This document shows, in pieces, positions 1 through 12,089 of a stretch of 64,000 bases of DNA. Positions within the stretch are counted from its first letter, which is position 1; the number at the start of each line of letters is the position of its first letter. The notes below the pieces were generated by a model. The model did not search any database. It had not been told where the DNA came from and was given only the letters and a program-made list of their open reading frames with translations. The stretch is from Thermomonas alba (GTDB lineage Bacteria > Pseudomonadota > Gammaproteobacteria > Xanthomonadales > Xanthomonadaceae), in assembly GCF_022419205.1 (NCBI RefSeq), contig NZ_JAJOZU010000006.1:1-64000 (forward strand), written 5' to 3'. The translations under genes were made by a program, and so were the position numbers.

Positions 1-83
1 TCCCATCCCGAACTCGGAAGTGAAACGCAGCCGCGCCGATGGTAGTGTGGTCCCATCCATGCAAGAGTAGGTCATCGCCAGGG
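1..83 (+). rRNA. rrf: 5S ribosomal RNA, 3' part
   Basis: The window opens inside a 5S rRNA. The conserved run cccgaactcggaagtgaaac (positions 6-25) and the closing gtaggtcatcgccagg are typical of proteobacterial 5S genes. About 30-35 bases of the 5' end lie before the window, so a 16S-23S-5S operon should end here. The exact 3' end is an estimate. Confidence 0.93.
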
Positions 84-93
84 CCTTATCCCC

Positions 94-121
94 AAACCCC
101 TCCCCAACAGGAGGGGTTTTT
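94..121 (+). terminator. Rho-independent terminator of the rRNA operon
   Basis: The arms aaacccctcc and ggaggggttt flank a short ccaaca loop and run into a T tract. It sits about 10 bases after the 5S end, which is the expected place for the rRNA operon terminator. Confidence 0.9.
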
Positions 122-178
122 CTTTGCCGAAAGCACCAGTAAAGTGAACGATCGACCGACGCCGCTTTTGAGAGCGGC

Positions 179-1492
179 TCAGTGCGGAAGCTGCATCGTG
201 ACGCACAGCCCGCCGCCGTCGCGGTTGAGCAGGGCGATGCGGCCGCCGTGCGCTTCGATGATCTCACGCGCAAGTGCCAGGCCAAGCCCGGTGCCATTGC
301 GTTTGGTGGAATAAAACGGCAGCAGCGCGTTGGCCATTACCGCAGGATTCATGCCGCTGCCGCGATCCAGGACTTCGATTCGCCAGCTTTCGGGCGTCCT
401 GCGTATCGATAGCCGGACTTCCTCAGGAGGAGAGCCGGATTCATGTGCGTTCTTGAGCAGGTTGATCAAGGTTTGTTCGAGCTGGGCAGCGTCAAAATGC
501 GCGATGCCGTCAGTCGGAATGATTTCGGCGGTGAACGCGATCTGCGCGCGCAGTTGCTGTACGAAATGTGTCCATTCCACTGCTGTCCGCCGCGGCGCGG
601 GTAGTTTGGCGAAGCGCGCGTAGTCGCGGATGAAGCCTTCTAAATGCCGGGCACGATCTTCAATGGTCGCCAGGGCGGTCGGAAGACGCTCGTGCTGGCC
701 GCGGCGCAGCAGCTCCGCGCTGGAATGGGCGAGCGATGCGATTGGCGCCAGCGAATTGTTGAGCTCGTGGCTGATTACCCGGATGACTTTCTTCCAGGTC
801 TGCACTTCCTGACGGCGCAGCTCGGCGGTGAGCTGGCGCAGCAGAATCAACTCATGCACGCGCCCATTGAGTCGGAAGCTGCGGCGCGAGAGGTGGTAGA
901 TGTCCTCCTCGTCGTCGCTGCTGAGGCTGAACATGCCGTCGCCGCCGCGCGCAAACGCTTCTTGCATGGCCGCCGGGGTCTTGGCCAGCACCTCCTGGAA
1001 TGCGCGCCCTTCCAGCCGCCGTCCCTCGCCCAGCATCCGGCGTGCAGCGAGATTGCCCAGCACTATCCGCCGCGCAGGATCGAGCAGGATCATCGCCACG
1101 GGAGTGTTCTGCACCATGGTGTCCAGCAGCAGTTCGCGCTGGACCAGATTCTGGCGCTGCTCGCGCAGGGCCTGACCCAGGGCATTGTGCGCTTGCACCA
1201 GTTCGCCGAGCGCGCCGCCCCCGCGCCAGGCGATGCCGAAGCTGAAGTCGCCATCGCGATAGCTGATGACGGTGCCGGCCAGGGCCCGGAACAGCCGCCG
1301 AACAGGCGCCAGCACCCAGTGCAGCAGCAAGCCGATAAGCGGTAGCGTCAGCAGCCACGCCAGCAGCGCAGCGCGAAGGCCGCCCATGTCAGGCGTGAGC
1401 CAGGCGGCCACGATGGCCGCGAGCCCAGCGCCCAGCGCAGTGGCTAAAAGCATGCGCAGAAACAACGGTGGGCGCGATGGATTGAAGCGCAT
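179..1492 (-). CDS. Sensor histidine kinase (NtrY/PilS-like) of the efflux operon
   Basis: A membrane histidine kinase of 437 residues. Two hydrophobic segments lie within the first ~65 residues, followed by a HAMP-like region, a PAS-like region, the phosphoacceptor box VISHELNNS, an N box (LINLLKNAHES), and the ATP-lid glycines DRGSGM and GTGLGLAL. Family knowledge: such kinases phosphorylate NtrC-type regulators. The start ATG lies one base past the stop of the upstream response regulator, so the two are translated as a pair. A longer reading to 1720 would run into the regulator gene and is rejected. The stimulus is unknown; because the gene closes an ABC efflux operon, a toxic compound or envelope stress is a reasonable inference. 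Confidence 0.9.
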   Translation of the reverse strand: MRFNPSRPPLFLRMLLATALGAGLAAIVAAWLTPDMGGLRAALLAWLLTLPLIGLLLHWVLAPVRRLFRALAGTVISYRDGDFSFGIAWRGGGALGELVQAHNALGQALREQRQNLVQRELLLDTMVQNTPVAMILLDPARRIVLGNLAARRMLGEGRRLEGRAFQEVLAKTPAAMQEAFARGGDGMFSLSSDDEEDIYHLSRRSFRLNGRVHELILLRQLTAELRRQEVQTWKKVIRVISHELNNSLAPIASLAHSSAELLRRGQHERLPTALATIEDRARHLEGFIRDYARFAKLPAPRRTAVEWTHFVQQLRAQIAFTAEIIPTDGIAHFDAAQLEQTLINLLKNAHESGSPPEEVRLSIRRTPESWRIEVLDRGSGMNPAVMANALLPFYSTKRNGTGLGLALAREIIEAHGGRIALLNRDGGGLCVTMQLPH

Positions 1493-1493
1493 G

Positions 1494-2834
<1,341 letters not shown>

Positions 2835-2856
2835 GTCGGCGATTGTAGGCGCAGGC

Positions 2857-4080
2857 TCAGGCCGAACGGGTGGCGATCGCCGGGGAGATGGCCATCGCGC
2901 GCCAGGCCGGCCCAAGCACCGCCAGCTGGCCCAGCAGCCACAGCATCAGTGCGCCGATGGGCAGATACTGCCAGGGCAGGCGCGGCAGCGCGTACTTGCT
3001 CATCAGCAGCTGGTTGATAGCGAAGGCCAGCAGCATGCCGAGCACGATGCCGATCGATGCCAGTAGGAAGTTCTCGGTCTGGAAGTAGCGCAGGATCTGG
3101 CCGCGGGTGGCGCCCAGCGCGCGCCGGATGCCGATCTGTTTGGTGCGCTGCTGCACCCAGAAGCTGGCCAGGCCGACGATGCCGAGCGCGGTCACCAGCA
3201 GCAGCAAAGCGCTGACCACCAGCAGAAGGCCGATCATGTCGCGGTCGGCGGCGAAATACTCGCTGCGCTGCTGCGCGTAGGACTTCACCGGCTTGATCAG
3301 GCGGTTCGGATCGACTTTCTCCAGCGTGCGCTCGATCGCCTTGGCGACCTCCTCGCGGCGTGCGGGATCGGCCACCCGCACCAGATAGAAGCCCCCGTTG
3401 GCGAAGTTCATGCGCGCCGGCAACAGGATCGAGCTGTCGCGGTTGCCATCCATCTGGGTCGGGCGGGTCAGGGTTTCGACCACGCCGACCACGGTCAGCG
3501 GGATGTTGGCCATGTACGCGACCTTGCCCAGGGCATTTCCATCCGGGAACAGCTTCCGCGCCGCTTGCGCGGAGAGAATCACCGGCGATGCCAGCGCCTT
3601 GGGGTCGTCGGATCGATTGAGTTCGGTGACGGTTCTGAATTCATCGGCACGAAAGTCGCGTCCAGCGATGAGCTTCAGGCCCATGGCCTCGAGGATGCCT
3701 TCCCCCACCATGTACTGCGCCGCGGTAAGCGTGGGCGTTGGCTGATTGGGACGTACGCCCAGCGCGGTGTTCCAGGAACCGTTGCGGAACGGTACCTGGT
3801 TGACGATCACCGCGGCGGTGACGCCGGGGATGGCGCGAAGCGCGGCCAGATCCTCCTGGGTGCGCACATCGGCATCGGTCTGGGCGCCGATGCCGTTGAC
3901 CTGGGCCATCAGCAGCCGGTCCTCGTCGAGGCCGCTGGGCATGCGCATGGTCTCCAGGCGCTGCGTCACCAGGAACAGGGCGTTGCACAGGATTGCGCAG
4001 GTCAGCGCGATCTCCAGCACGATCAGCGCAGCGGCGATCTTATGGCGGGCCAGGGTGGACAGGATGGGACGGATTTCCAT
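2857..4080 (-). CDS. MacB/FtsX-type ABC transporter permease (second)
   Basis: A 407-residue inner-membrane permease with one N-terminal membrane helix, a large periplasmic domain (about residues 45-270) and three C-terminal helices, ending in the FtsX-like domain (VSALLLLVTALGIVGLASFW, then RTKQIGIRRALGATR). Family knowledge: MacB-like permeases pair with a separate ATPase and an HlyD adaptor. It follows the first permease with a 41-base gap. Start MEIRPILSTL fits the usual beginning of this family. The substrate cannot be told from sequence; peptides, macrolides or lipids are possible. Confidence 0.88.
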   Translation of the reverse strand: MEIRPILSTLARHKIAAALIVLEIALTCAILCNALFLVTQRLETMRMPSGLDEDRLLMAQVNGIGAQTDADVRTQEDLAALRAIPGVTAAVIVNQVPFRNGSWNTALGVRPNQPTPTLTAAQYMVGEGILEAMGLKLIAGRDFRADEFRTVTELNRSDDPKALASPVILSAQAARKLFPDGNALGKVAYMANIPLTVVGVVETLTRPTQMDGNRDSSILLPARMNFANGGFYLVRVADPARREEVAKAIERTLEKVDPNRLIKPVKSYAQQRSEYFAADRDMIGLLLVVSALLLLVTALGIVGLASFWVQQRTKQIGIRRALGATRGQILRYFQTENFLLASIGIVLGMLLAFAINQLLMSKYALPRLPWQYLPIGALMLWLLGQLAVLGPAWRAMAISPAIATRSA

Positions 4081-4121
4081 CGGGATTCTCCGGGGATGCG
4101 TGGGCAGCGCGGCGCTGCGGA

Positions 4122-5426
4122 TCATTGCGACTTGAGCTGCAGTGCCGGCGGCACGCGCATCGCGCGCCACGCGGGCAGCAACCCGGCGAGCAGGCTGGCG
4201 GCGATCGCCAGCGCGAAGGTGAGCAGCAGCATTGGCAGGTCCAGGTGCGCCAGCGAGGCGTAATCGGTCGGGCGCTGGCGCACGGCCCACAAGCCGAGCA
4301 GGGCCAAGCCGAGCCCGGCCACGCCGCCGACCAGGCCGACCACGCCGGATTCGACCATGCACTGCTTGAAGATCTCCAGGCGCGAGGCGCCGAGCGCGCG
4401 ACGCACCCCGATCTCGCCGCTGCGGCGCAGGAACTTGGCCAGCAGCAGACCGACGGTGTTGAGCAGGCACACTAGCAGGAAGCCGAACGCCAGCCACAGC
4501 TGCAACCGCACGTCGCCCGGCACCACCTGGCGGAACTCCAGCCACTCCATCACGTTGCGCAGGCGGGTATTGGCCGGGCGCTCGAAACGGCCGGCGCGGC
4601 GCTGCTGCTCCGAATACTGATCGAGGTAGGCCTTGTAGGCGGGCGCATCCGCGGCGGAGTCCAGCTCCACCCAGTACTGCAGCCAGGCGCAGGGAGCGTT
4701 TTCGGCGGTAGGGTCGCCAACCACGTTGCGCCCGAAGCAGTTCATGTTCCCATTGCGGTCGAGCTTGAACTCCAGCGCAGTGGAGATCGGCAGGAAGACT
4801 TCCTCCGCGCGTGCGTAGCTGCCAGTCGTCAGATCGTAGAAGTGCGGATTGGGTTGCCAGTGATTGGCCACGCCGATGATGCGCAGATCATGCCCGTCCA
4901 CGCGTACATCGCGACCGACGACATCGGTGCGTCCGAACAGCTTTTCGGCCAGTTCGCGGGTGATGACCGCGACGCGCGCGTGCGCCTGGTCATCCGCCTT
5001 GCTCCAACCGCGCCCATGCAGGAATGGCACCTCGAACATCGGGAAGAAATCAGCCGAGGTGTAGCGCATGCCGATCAGGAACGGCTTGAGCTTGGTGCCC
5101 GCCGGCTCCAGCACGCCGCCGCCGCCGGTCATCATAGCCTGCCGCGGCGCCTTGGCCTGGCGCAGCAGTTCCTGCGCGTCGTAACGGGTGAGCTGATCCT
5201 GCGGTTCGCTGCCGGGTTGATAGCCGTCGATCGGCTCCGGATCCAGCTGCACGTAGAACAGGCGGTCGCTCTTGCCAGGGATGGGGTCGCCGGAGAGCAC
5301 GTGGAACACGGTCAGGGTGGTCATGCTGGCGCCGATCCCGAGCGCGATCGCCAGCACCATCAGCGCGGTCAGCACCTTGTTGCGCTTGAAGCTGCGCAGG
5401 GCCAGCTGGAAGTAATACCCGAACAT
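4122..5426 (-). CDS. MacB/FtsX-type ABC transporter permease (first)
   Basis: A 434-residue permease with the same layout as its neighbour: an N-terminal helix (NKVLTALMVLAIALGIGAS), a long MacB_PCD-type periplasmic domain and a C-terminal FtsX domain with GEIGVRRALGASR. The ATG at 5426 is preceded by gaggaggccgcc, a strong ribosome binding site, so the upstream extension is not used. The gene starts 10 bases after the ATPase stop. The two permeases differ clearly in sequence, so they probably form a heterodimer rather than being a recent duplication. Confidence 0.88.
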   Translation of the reverse strand: MFGYYFQLALRSFKRNKVLTALMVLAIALGIGASMTTLTVFHVLSGDPIPGKSDRLFYVQLDPEPIDGYQPGSEPQDQLTRYDAQELLRQAKAPRQAMMTGGGGVLEPAGTKLKPFLIGMRYTSADFFPMFEVPFLHGRGWSKADDQAHARVAVITRELAEKLFGRTDVVGRDVRVDGHDLRIIGVANHWQPNPHFYDLTTGSYARAEEVFLPISTALEFKLDRNGNMNCFGRNVVGDPTAENAPCAWLQYWVELDSAADAPAYKAYLDQYSEQQRRAGRFERPANTRLRNVMEWLEFRQVVPGDVRLQLWLAFGFLLVCLLNTVGLLLAKFLRRSGEIGVRRALGASRLEIFKQCMVESGVVGLVGGVAGLGLALLGLWAVRQRPTDYASLAHLDLPMLLLTFALAIAASLLAGLLPAWRAMRVPPALQLKSQ

Positions 5427-5436
5427 GGCGGCCTCC

Positions 5437-6162
5437 TCAGGCACCCGTGGCGGAAACGGACGGCACCGGGCGCGGGCGCAGCAGCACGGCCTCGCGTTCC
5501 AGGTCGGTGGCCTGGCCGTCGACGATGTGGACATTGCGCTGCGCGCGCGCGGCCAGCTCCGGATCGTGGGTGACCATCACGATGGTGGTGCCCTGCGAGT
5601 TGATCTCTTCCAGCAGTTCCATCACGCTGCGCGCCATCTGCGAATCCAGGTTGCCGGTCGGTTCGTCCGCCAGCAGCAGGCGTGGGCTGCCGGCCAGGGC
5701 GCGTGCGATCGCCGCGCGCTGCTGCTGGCCGCCGGAGAGTTCGGCCGGATAGTGCTTCATGCGCGAGCCCAGGCCCACCATGCCCAGCGCGTCCTCGATC
5801 CGCAGCTTGCGCTCGGACGCGGGCATCCCGCGGTAGCGCAGCGGCACGTCGCAGTTGTCGAACAGATTGAGATCGGGAATCAGGTTGAAGCCCTGGAAGA
5901 TGAAGCCGATCTTTTCGTTGCGCAGGCGTGAGCGCGCGCTGTCGTCCAGCCCCTTCACGTTCACGCCGTCCAAGAGGTACTCGCCGCTGGTGAACTCCTC
6001 CAGCAGGCCGGCAATGTTGAGAAAGGTGGTCTTGCCCGAGCCGGAGGGCCCGGTGACGGCCACGAACTCGCCTTCGGCGACGTGCAGGTCGAGCGAGCGC
6101 AGCGCGTGCGTTTCCACGAGTTCGGTGCGGTAGACCTTGGCAATCTGATGCATGCTCAGCAT
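5437..6162 (-). CDS. MacB/LolD-type ABC transporter ATP-binding protein
   Basis: A 241-residue ATPase with all nucleotide-binding motifs: Walker A GPSGSGKTT, Q loop (FIFQGFNL), signature LSGGQQQR, Walker B LLLADEPTGNLD and switch His (VTHDPE). It powers the two permeases downstream. The start at 6162 (MLSMHQIAKVY) is preferred because AAGGA sits 8 bases upstream; an in-frame extension to 6219 has no such signal and no family match. It belongs to the 3.A.1.122-like exporters that move substrates out of the membrane or periplasm with an HlyD partner. Confidence 0.92.
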   Translation of the reverse strand: MLSMHQIAKVYRTELVETHALRSLDLHVAEGEFVAVTGPSGSGKTTFLNIAGLLEEFTSGEYLLDGVNVKGLDDSARSRLRNEKIGFIFQGFNLIPDLNLFDNCDVPLRYRGMPASERKLRIEDALGMVGLGSRMKHYPAELSGGQQQRAAIARALAGSPRLLLADEPTGNLDSQMARSVMELLEEINSQGTTIVMVTHDPELAARAQRNVHIVDGQATDLEREAVLLRPRPVPSVSATGA

Positions 6163-6215
6163 GGGAGGAGTCCTTGTGTGGGCGAGGCGCGCCATCGTGA
6201 TGGCGTGGCGGGTCG

Positions 6216-6422
6216 TCAATGGATGCGAAACGCGGGCGTAAGGGCTGGTCGCGGCAGATATCCAACCGCGGGGCGTGGCCGCGCGCGCGCATCATTGCAG
6301 GCGTTGCGGGTGTCGGCTGCCGCGTCGAACAGCGGCAGTTGGCTCAGACGCTGGGGCACGGCATCGGCCAGCTCTTGGGCCGTCCAGTGGAAGTGCAAAG
6401 GCAGTACTGGGGAAGCGTTCAT
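6216..6422 (-). CDS. Small hypothetical protein inside the efflux operon
   Basis: A 68-residue reading frame that starts 3 bases after the HlyD stop codon, with GGAG placed 8 bases before its ATG. It fills most of the otherwise unexplained 263-base gap between the adaptor and ATPase genes. Third codon positions are mostly G or C, as in the neighbours. There is no signal peptide and no membrane segment; the N-terminal half is mixed (WTAQELADAVPQRL) and the C-terminal half is basic and proline-rich. I do not recognise a family. It could be a small accessory factor or a chance frame. Confidence 0.5.
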   Translation of the reverse strand: MNASPVLPLHFHWTAQELADAVPQRLSQLPLFDAAADTRNACNDARARPRPAVGYLPRPALTPAFRIH

Positions 6423-6425
6423 GGC

Positions 6426-7670
6426 TTAGTCTCCGGAGATGCGGACGCGGTCCGCGTTGTTGAACTGGTCGGTGCCTGCGACCACGATGCGGTCGCCTGC
6501 TTTCAGGCCCGACAGGATTTCCACGCTGGCGAGGCTGGCGGCGCCGGTGCGGATTGGGCGGCGCACGGCGCTGTCGCCATCGACCACGTAGGCGAAGTGG
6601 CCGCCGTCCTGCTCCAGGAACGGGCCGCGCTCCACCATCAGCACGTCGTGGCGGGTGCCCATCACGATTCGCACCGACAGCCGCTGGTTCTGGCGCAGGT
6701 TCGGCGGTTGCTGACCGTCGGCAAAGCGCACGCGCGCGGTGACCTCGCCGTTTACGACTTCCGGGGAGACCGCAGCGATCTCGCCGGCGTATCGGCCGGT
6801 GTCGGTTGCAATCTGCGCCGGCATGCCCAGGCCCAGGTCGCGGGCGAAGCTTTCCGGCACTTTGATCTCCACTTCGAAGCGGCTCAGATCGACCACGCTC
6901 AGCACCGGGCCATGCGCGGCGACCTGGGTGCCTTGCGGCACCTGCACCTGGCCGACCTGGCCATCGAACGGCGCGCGCAGGGTCAGCGCCTCCACCTGAC
7001 GGCGCGCTTCTTCCACCACCGCGCGCTGGCGCTGCGCCTGCAGCTGCTTGTTGCGTGCATCCAGGGCGGCACCTGCGCTTTGCAGCTGGAAGTCGCGCTG
7101 CGCCGCGGTCAGCCCGATCTCGGCTTTCTTCAGGCCGTCCTGCGCGCGCGCCAGATCGTTCTGGGCAACGGCGCCTCCGGCATAGGCACGCTGGTAGCGC
7201 TCGAGGTCGCGCTGGGCGGCGGTCCGTTCGATCATGGCCTGATCCAGCGCACGCTGCGCGTTGGCGCGTGCGATTCGTGCGTCCAGCACGGCGCGGCTGG
7301 CTTCTGCTTCGAGGCCGGCCAGAGTGGATTCTTCCTGCACCAGCTTGCTGTGCAGCTCGGGGCTGTCGATCACCGCCAGCGGTTGGCCTTTGGCGACCTT
7401 GTCGCCGGCGACCACCTTCAGGGTCACGGTTCCAGCGGCGATGGCGTACAGGGTGGGGCTGTTGGCGGCGATCACCCGTCCCTCGGCGCTGAGGTCGCGC
7501 ACCAGATCACCGCGGGTGACGGTGGCGATGCGCAGGCGCGAGGCGTCGTAGGAATGGGCGCCGCCCAGCCAGCCCTTGGCCACCCATCCGGCCAGCAGCA
7601 GCACGCCGAGGCCGCCCGCTACCCAGCCCACTCGGCGGGGCAGGCGGCGGCTGTGGGACTCGAGGGGCAT
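6426..7670 (-). CDS. HlyD/MacA-type periplasmic adaptor protein
   Basis: An efflux adaptor of 414 residues: one membrane anchor near the N-terminus ([20 protein letters not shown]), a barrel-sandwich lipoyl domain split by a coiled-coil hairpin (about residues 85-210, alanine/arginine/glutamine-rich), and a beta-barrel domain. It bridges the permeases to an outer-membrane channel such as TolC, which is not encoded here. An ATG at 7742 would add 24 residues, but the sigma-54 promoter predicts transcription to begin near 7743, leaving no leader. The ATG at 7670 has AGGA 5 bases upstream and is preferred. It is the first gene of the operon. Confidence 0.87.
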   Translation of the reverse strand: MPLESHSRRLPRRVGWVAGGLGVLLLAGWVAKGWLGGAHSYDASRLRIATVTRGDLVRDLSAEGRVIAANSPTLYAIAAGTVTLKVVAGDKVAKGQPLAVIDSPELHSKLVQEESTLAGLEAEASRAVLDARIARANAQRALDQAMIERTAAQRDLERYQRAYAGGAVAQNDLARAQDGLKKAEIGLTAAQRDFQLQSAGAALDARNKQLQAQRQRAVVEEARRQVEALTLRAPFDGQVGQVQVPQGTQVAAHGPVLSVVDLSRFEVEIKVPESFARDLGLGMPAQIATDTGRYAGEIAAVSPEVVNGEVTARVRFADGQQPPNLRQNQRLSVRIVMGTRHDVLMVERGPFLEQDGGHFAYVVDGDSAVRRPIRTGAASLASVEILSGLKAGDRIVVAGTDQFNNADRVRISGD

Positions 7671-7753
7671 GCGATCCTGGCCGGAGGTGTCGCGGATGCG
7701 GCTGCGCGGTTGCAGGCGGGGCGGGCTGTTGGGCGTGTCCATGCACGAGGTAT

Positions 7754-7770
7754 GGCAAGCCGCGTGCCAA
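7754..7770 (-). promoter_or_regulatory. Sigma-54 (-24/-12) promoter of the efflux operon
   Basis: Read on the minus strand, the sequence is TTGGCACG-CGGC-TTGCC, which matches the RpoN consensus TTGGCACG-N4-TTGCW at all but the last base. The GG and GC pairs have the required 10-base separation. Transcription should start about 12 bases past the GC, near 7743, which is just ahead of the adaptor gene. Confidence 0.85.
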
Positions 7771-7803
7771 TCGCAACATGTTGATTTTCTTGCGCTCTTT
7801 GCG

Positions 7804-7852
7804 TGTCCGCGGTGTCCGTCCGGGCGGACACCGCGTCCGCCCGGACGGACGC
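7804..7852. promoter_or_regulatory. Enhancer-like palindromes, likely binding sites for the operon's NtrC-type regulator
   Basis: Positions 7814-7829 and 7835-7850 form a perfect 16-base inverted repeat with a 5-base centre. Within it are dyads of the form TGTCCG-N6-CGGACA (7813-7830) and CGTCCG-N6-CGGACG (7834-7851), and a further TGTCCG half-site at 7804-7809. The centre is about 90 bases upstream of the predicted start of transcription, the usual place for sigma-54 enhancers. It also lies between this operon and glmS, so an effect on glmS is possible. The assignment to the regulator is inferred from position. Confidence 0.65.
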
Positions 7853-7903
7853 AAGGGGCTGCCGCTACACTTCCAGCTTTGTCAAGGAATGGAGTTGCCG
7901 GGC

Positions 7904-9736
<1,833 letters not shown>

Positions 9737-9841
9737 GGGGAATGACCTTTGCGTTTAGGATGATCGCCGCAGCGCGCCATTGATGGCATACGCTCCGCGT
9801 CCCGATCATCCCTGTCACCACCACGCCGAGGAGGACTGCTG

Positions 9842-11971
9842 ATGCCGACGCTTGCCCCGCGCCACTGGGTCGGGAGCCTGCTGCTGGTCCTGGGCCTGGC
9901 GCTGCTGGGCTGGCAGGCTGCCACTGGGCTCCAGTGGCTGGTGCCGCAGGGGGAATTCCTGGCCCTGCATTCGCTGCTGGAGATCCTGACCGTGGTGGTG
10001 GCGGTGCTGGTCTTCGTCACCGGCGCCACGGCGGCCGATACCGACCGTTCGGGGCGCGCGCTGGAGCTGGGCGGCGTGTTCCTGGCGGTGGGTGCGCTGG
10101 ACCTGCTGCATCTGTTGACCTATGCCGGCATGCCGGAGCTGGCCGGCCCGAACTCGGCGCAGAAGACCATCCTGCTGTGGCTGCTGGCGCGCTATCTGGC
10201 GGCGCTGGGGCTGCTGGCCTACGTGCTGTTCGCGGAGCGCCCGGCGCCGGCCTCGCGCGTGCGCCGCGGCGCCTGGTTTGGCGCGATGCTGGCGCTGGCC
10301 CTGGCGCTGGCCTGGCTGCCGCTGACCGCGCCGCAGCGGCTGGCGACGATGTATGTGGACGGCGTTGGCCTGACCCCGCTCAAAATCTGGCTGGAGTGGG
10401 GCGCCTGCGGGCTGTACCTGCTGGCGGCGCTGGTGCTGGTGCTGCGCCGGCAAAAGGTCACCGGCTGCGATACCGCCAGCCTGCTGCTGGCGCTGCTGCT
10501 GATGGCGGTCAGCGAGCTGTATTTCACCCTGTACGAGCGCATCACCAGCACGCCCAACCTGCTTGGGCATCTGTTCAAGCTGGCGGCCTACTACTACCTG
10601 TACCGCGCGGTATATGTGGAGGCCGTGCGCCGGCCGTTCCGGCAGATGCAGCACATGCTGACGCACGATGCGCTGACCGGCTTGCCCAACCGCAGCGCCG
10701 CCCTCGCCAGCCTCGAGCGGGCGCTGGGCGAGAACGGCGGGCGGCGGCCGGGCGCGCTGTTGCTGCTGGACCTGGACCATTTCCAGAACGTCAACGACAC
10801 CCTCGGCCACGCCCAGGGCGACCGCCTGCTGGTGGCGCTCGCTGCGCGCCTGCGCGAGGTGCTGCCCGCTTCGGCGCAGCTGGCGCGCTTCAGCGGCGAT
10901 CAGTTCCTGATCTACCTGCCAGATACCACGCTGGCGTCGGGGCGGCAGTGCGCCGAAACCTTGCTGGTCGGGCTGGCGCGTGAGTTCGAGCTTGGCGAAG
11001 ACCGGATCGGCATCGGCGCCAGCATCGGGCTGGCCGGGCATGCCCTGTCGCCGCTGTCGGCGGGCGCGCTGGTCAACCATGCCAATCTTGCTTTGCGCCA
11101 GGCCAAGCAGGCCGGGCGCAATTGCGTGGTGGCCTATGACGCGGCCCTGGAGCAGGCGTTCCGGCGCGAGGCGCAGCTGGAGGCAGGACTCGGCCATGCG
11201 CTGGCGCGCGGCGAGCTGGCCGTGCACTACCAGCCGAAATGGGAGATCGAAAGCGGCCGCCTGGTCGGTTGGGAAGCATTGCTGCGCTGGCATAGCGCGG
11301 AGCTGGGCCCGGTGCGCCCGGACGAGTTCATTCCGGTGGCCGAGCGCACCGGGTTGATCCTGCCGATCGGCAACTGGGTGCTACGCGAAGCCTGCCGCCA
11401 GCTGCGGCAGTGGCGCGACGAAGGGCTGCCGGCGGGCACCATGGCGGTGAATCTGTCGGCACGCCAGTTCCGCCAGCGCGACATCGCCGAGGAAGTCAGC
11501 CGCGCGCTGCGCGAAACCGGGCTGCAGCCGCAGGATCTGGAGCTGGAGATCACCGAGTCGATGCTGATGGATGATCTGGGCGCGGCCACGGTGGCGCTGA
11601 CCGACCTGCAGCGGCTGGGCGTGCGCATCGCCATCGACGACTTCGGCACCGGCTATTCCTCGCTGGCCTACCTGAAATCGCTGCCGCTGTACTGCCTGAA
11701 GATCGACCGCTCGTTCGTGTCCGACATCACCCATGACGCCAATGACGCCACCATCGTGCGGACCGTGATCGCGCTGGCGCACAGCCTGGGAATGGTGGTG
11801 GTGGGCGAGGGCGTGGAAACCCAGGATCAGTTCGCCTTCCTGCGCGCCGCGCGCTGCGACCAGGCGCAGGGCTATCTGTTCTTCAAGCCGCTGGCGCCGC
11901 CGGAATGCCTGGACCTGCTGCGTGCGTGCAAGCGGCTGCTCGAAGGAGAGAGCGGGTCCGCCGCGCAGTGA
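9842..11971 (+). CDS. MASE3-GGDEF-EAL membrane protein, probable cyclic-di-GMP phosphodiesterase
   Basis: A 709-residue inner-membrane signalling protein. The first ~265 residues form about seven to eight helices that match the MASE3 sensor, including [19 protein letters not shown] domain follows (about 275-430), but its signature is SGDQF, so cyclase activity is unlikely. The EAL domain (about 445-695) keeps EALLRW, the NLSARQF box, [10 protein letters not shown], the catalytic Lys in LKIDRSF, and GEGVET. Established rule: an intact EAL with a degenerate GGDEF usually degrades c-di-GMP, the GGDEF sometimes acting as a GTP sensor. GAGGAGG precedes the ATG. It has no operon partner. Confidence 0.93.
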   Translation: MPTLAPRHWVGSLLLVLGLALLGWQAATGLQWLVPQGEFLALHSLLEILTVVVAVLVFVTGATAADTDRSGRALELGGVFLAVGALDLLHLLTYAGMPELAGPNSAQKTILLWLLARYLAALGLLAYVLFAERPAPASRVRRGAWFGAMLALALALAWLPLTAPQRLATMYVDGVGLTPLKIWLEWGACGLYLLAALVLVLRRQKVTGCDTASLLLALLLMAVSELYFTLYERITSTPNLLGHLFKLAAYYYLYRAVYVEAVRRPFRQMQHMLTHDALTGLPNRSAALASLERALGENGGRRPGALLLLDLDHFQNVNDTLGHAQGDRLLVALAARLREVLPASAQLARFSGDQFLIYLPDTTLASGRQCAETLLVGLAREFELGEDRIGIGASIGLAGHALSPLSAGALVNHANLALRQAKQAGRNCVVAYDAALEQAFRREAQLEAGLGHALARGELAVHYQPKWEIESGRLVGWEALLRWHSAELGPVRPDEFIPVAERTGLILPIGNWVLREACRQLRQWRDEGLPAGTMAVNLSARQFRQRDIAEEVSRALRETGLQPQDLELEITESMLMDDLGAATVALTDLQRLGVRIAIDDFGTGYSSLAYLKSLPLYCLKIDRSFVSDITHDANDATIVRTVIALAHSLGMVVVGEGVETQDQFAFLRAARCDQAQGYLFFKPLAPPECLDLLRACKRLLEGESGSAAQ

Positions 11972-12089
11972 TGGGGTCTTGCGCTCGGCGGGCGCCGCGC
12001 GTGAAGGCGTGGACGCGCGCCTGGCGCGAGCGCCAAGCGCTGCGCCGGCAGCCGCGGCGGACTGCCGGCGCAGGAGGAGCATCGCAGGC

